Source of the DNA: Saprospiraceae bacterium
Lineage (GTDB): Bacteria; Bacteroidota; Bacteroidia; Chitinophagales; Saprospiraceae
DNA: 53,161 nt
Reading direction: 5' to 3'
NCBI GenBank assembly: GCA_028285085.1
Contig: JANQQI010000037.1
Coordinates: 1-53,161 of the forward strand
Part shown: positions 52,259 through 53,161 of the stretch, piece by piece
Numbering within the stretch: position 1 is the stretch's first letter
Layout: each line of letters begins with the position of its first letter
The notes under the pieces: generated by a model
What the model was told of the DNA's origin: nothing
Seen by the model: only the letters and a program-made list of their open reading frames with translations
The model's database searches: none
Made by a program: the position numbers and the translations under genes

Positions 52259-53161
52259 ATGAACGCCGAGAGATTCCGACATTTCATTAAAAATCCGGCA
52301 CATTTGTATCAGATCACTTTTCTAGAATTGAAAAGTTTGGTCAAGCAATACCCGTTCTGTCAAAATCTGCACTACCTTTTATTAAAAAAGAGTCAGCTGG
52401 AGCAGCACGCTGATTTTGAAAAGTTACTCCAATTGGCGGCTACTTACAGCATTGACCGTTCCTTTTTATACCAACAGATTGAAGAAAATGACTCTTTTGA
52501 GAGCGAAGAAGACAACTTCCTCATCAAGGGAGAGTATTTGGAGTTAAAGGAACTCAATCTGCCTGGTATTGAAACGCCACAAGAGACCTACCAACCAGTG
52601 ATTTCAGAGCGCGAACCAGATGATGAAGTCGTACCGGAAGAAGGTGCCCCCGAATCTGATCCGCCACGGGAAATCACCTCACCCGTCGAACCGGAAATGC
52701 ATCAAGAAATAGTAGAAGAGCCTACAATTGATCCGCCGGTTGAGGATCTCGAACCAGTTCCAGCAGTATTGCACCTGGAATCAGAAGAAGACGACTCCGA
52801 GGAGGAAGAAGAAACGCCACCAGCGCCGCAAAAAACGGCTCGTGAAGAAAATGTATTCACCATCGAAGAACTCTTGCAATTAGATCAGTTGTCCCCCCTA
52901 GAACGCGAGCAGAAAAAGCTCAATGAGCAAGAACAACAGACCGGGGAAGATGAGTATGATACACTGCCCGAAACGCCAGATAAGCCAGAAGATATTCCGT
53001 TTGAAATTACCAATGAGCCGGCATTCAATTTTAATGATCCGAGTCGACAGGCACCTACGCCCAAAACGTCATTCAGCAGTTGGCTCAAGCAATTTCAGTC
53101 ACCGGAGCTGAGTATTCAGCAAATGACCCAGAAAAAGAAGGCCCCAAAAGTGCAACCCGAA
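52259..53161 (+). CDS. Acidic hypothetical protein, 3' end outside window
   Basis: An open frame of 301 codons from the ATG at 52259 with no stop before the window ends. Residues 1-90 are helical (MNAERFRHFIKNPAHLYQI, QYPFCQNLHYLLLKKSQLEQ) and resemble the start of a Bacteroidota family in which a short helical N-domain is followed by a long disordered tail. From about 100 the chain is rich in Glu, Asp and Pro, highly acidic, and probably unstructured, with a later SSWLKQFQSPELS segment. No signal peptide or catalytic motif is seen. The coding call rests on the long open frame with protein-like N-terminus. Confidence 0.75.
   Translation, partial: MNAERFRHFIKNPAHLYQITFLELKSLVKQYPFCQNLHYLLLKKSQLEQHADFEKLLQLAATYSIDRSFLYQQIEENDSFESEEDNFLIKGEYLELKELNLPGIETPQETYQPVISEREPDDEVVPEEGAPESDPPREITSPVEPEMHQEIVEEPTIDPPVEDLEPVPAVLHLESEEDDSEEEEETPPAPQKTAREENVFTIEELLQLDQLSPLEREQKKLNEQEQQTGEDEYDTLPETPDKPEDIPFEITNEPAFNFNDPSRQAPTPKTSFSSWLKQFQSPELSIQQMTQKKKAPKVQPE

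Noticed and set aside
1-53161. CRISPR arrays, rRNA, tRNA
   Set aside because: No regularly spaced short repeats, cloverleaf genes or rRNA segments were seen by eye.

Overview
The window comes from a member of the Bacteroidota, most likely a Saprospiria/Lewinella-type marine or sediment heterotroph. The supporting signs are four secreted proteins with type IX secretion (T9SS) C-terminal sorting domains, a hybrid two-component system with AraC output, beta-propeller/Y_Y_Y sensor kinases, lipoproteins with Bacteroidota-style lipoboxes, few Shine-Dalgarno sequences, and -7 promoter elements of the TAnnTTTG type. The species assignment is inference. I see no rRNA, tRNA, CRISPR array, phage or transposase, so this reads as ordinary chromosome rather than a mobile island.

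Layout. 1-2.5 kb (+): the 3' end of dapB, a Kbp/YgaU-like BON-LysM protein and a membrane-anchored endonuclease/exonuclease/phosphatase. 2.6-12.1 kb (-): a giant Cys-rich repeat T9SS protein, an alpha/beta hydrolase, a small TonB-C protein and a 1354-residue hybrid sensor kinase. 12.5-15.4 kb (+): a secreted Lys-rich coiled coil, a DoxX-like membrane protein, a SIMPL-like protein and an SPFH lipoprotein. 15.4-19.9 kb (-): a probable operon of LytS-type sensor kinase, lipoprotein and LytTR response regulator. 20-21 kb (+): a PA0069-type radical SAM protein. 21-27.9 kb (-): a type I pullulanase lipoprotein, then a pair made of a five-heme cytochrome with a T9SS tail and an FG-GAP/ASPIC-UnbV T9SS protein. 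28-29.6 kb (+): an orphan leader with a 28-codon ORF, then a DEAD-box helicase with an RGG tail. 29.8-32.3 kb (-): a T9SS protein carrying both dockerin-like and cohesin-like modules. 32.6-36.5 kb: two paralogous helical proteins of unknown function around a small orphan gene. 36.5-48.5 kb (-): seven closely spaced genes reading guaA, periplasmic-binding lipoprotein, aldehyde dehydrogenase, DUF4846 lipoprotein, trmH, a kinase-phospholyase fusion and smc. 48.8-53.2 kb (+): an FtsX-like permease, an OmpA-like protein with a degenerate duplicate domain, a membrane-anchored helix-hairpin-helix repeat protein and the start of an acidic protein that runs off the end.

How the genes fit together. Housekeeping genes (dapB, guaA, smc, trmH, helicase) are interleaved with surface and signalling genes. 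The best candidates for new biology are the kinase-phospholyase fusion (a possible one-polypeptide pathway for a hydroxylated amine), the T9SS-tailed multiheme cytochrome with its FG-GAP partner, the two uncharacterised helical paralogs, the sensor kinase-lipoprotein-regulator triad, and the SusC-like leader and mini-ORF ahead of the helicase. No established defence or biosynthetic system is recognisable.
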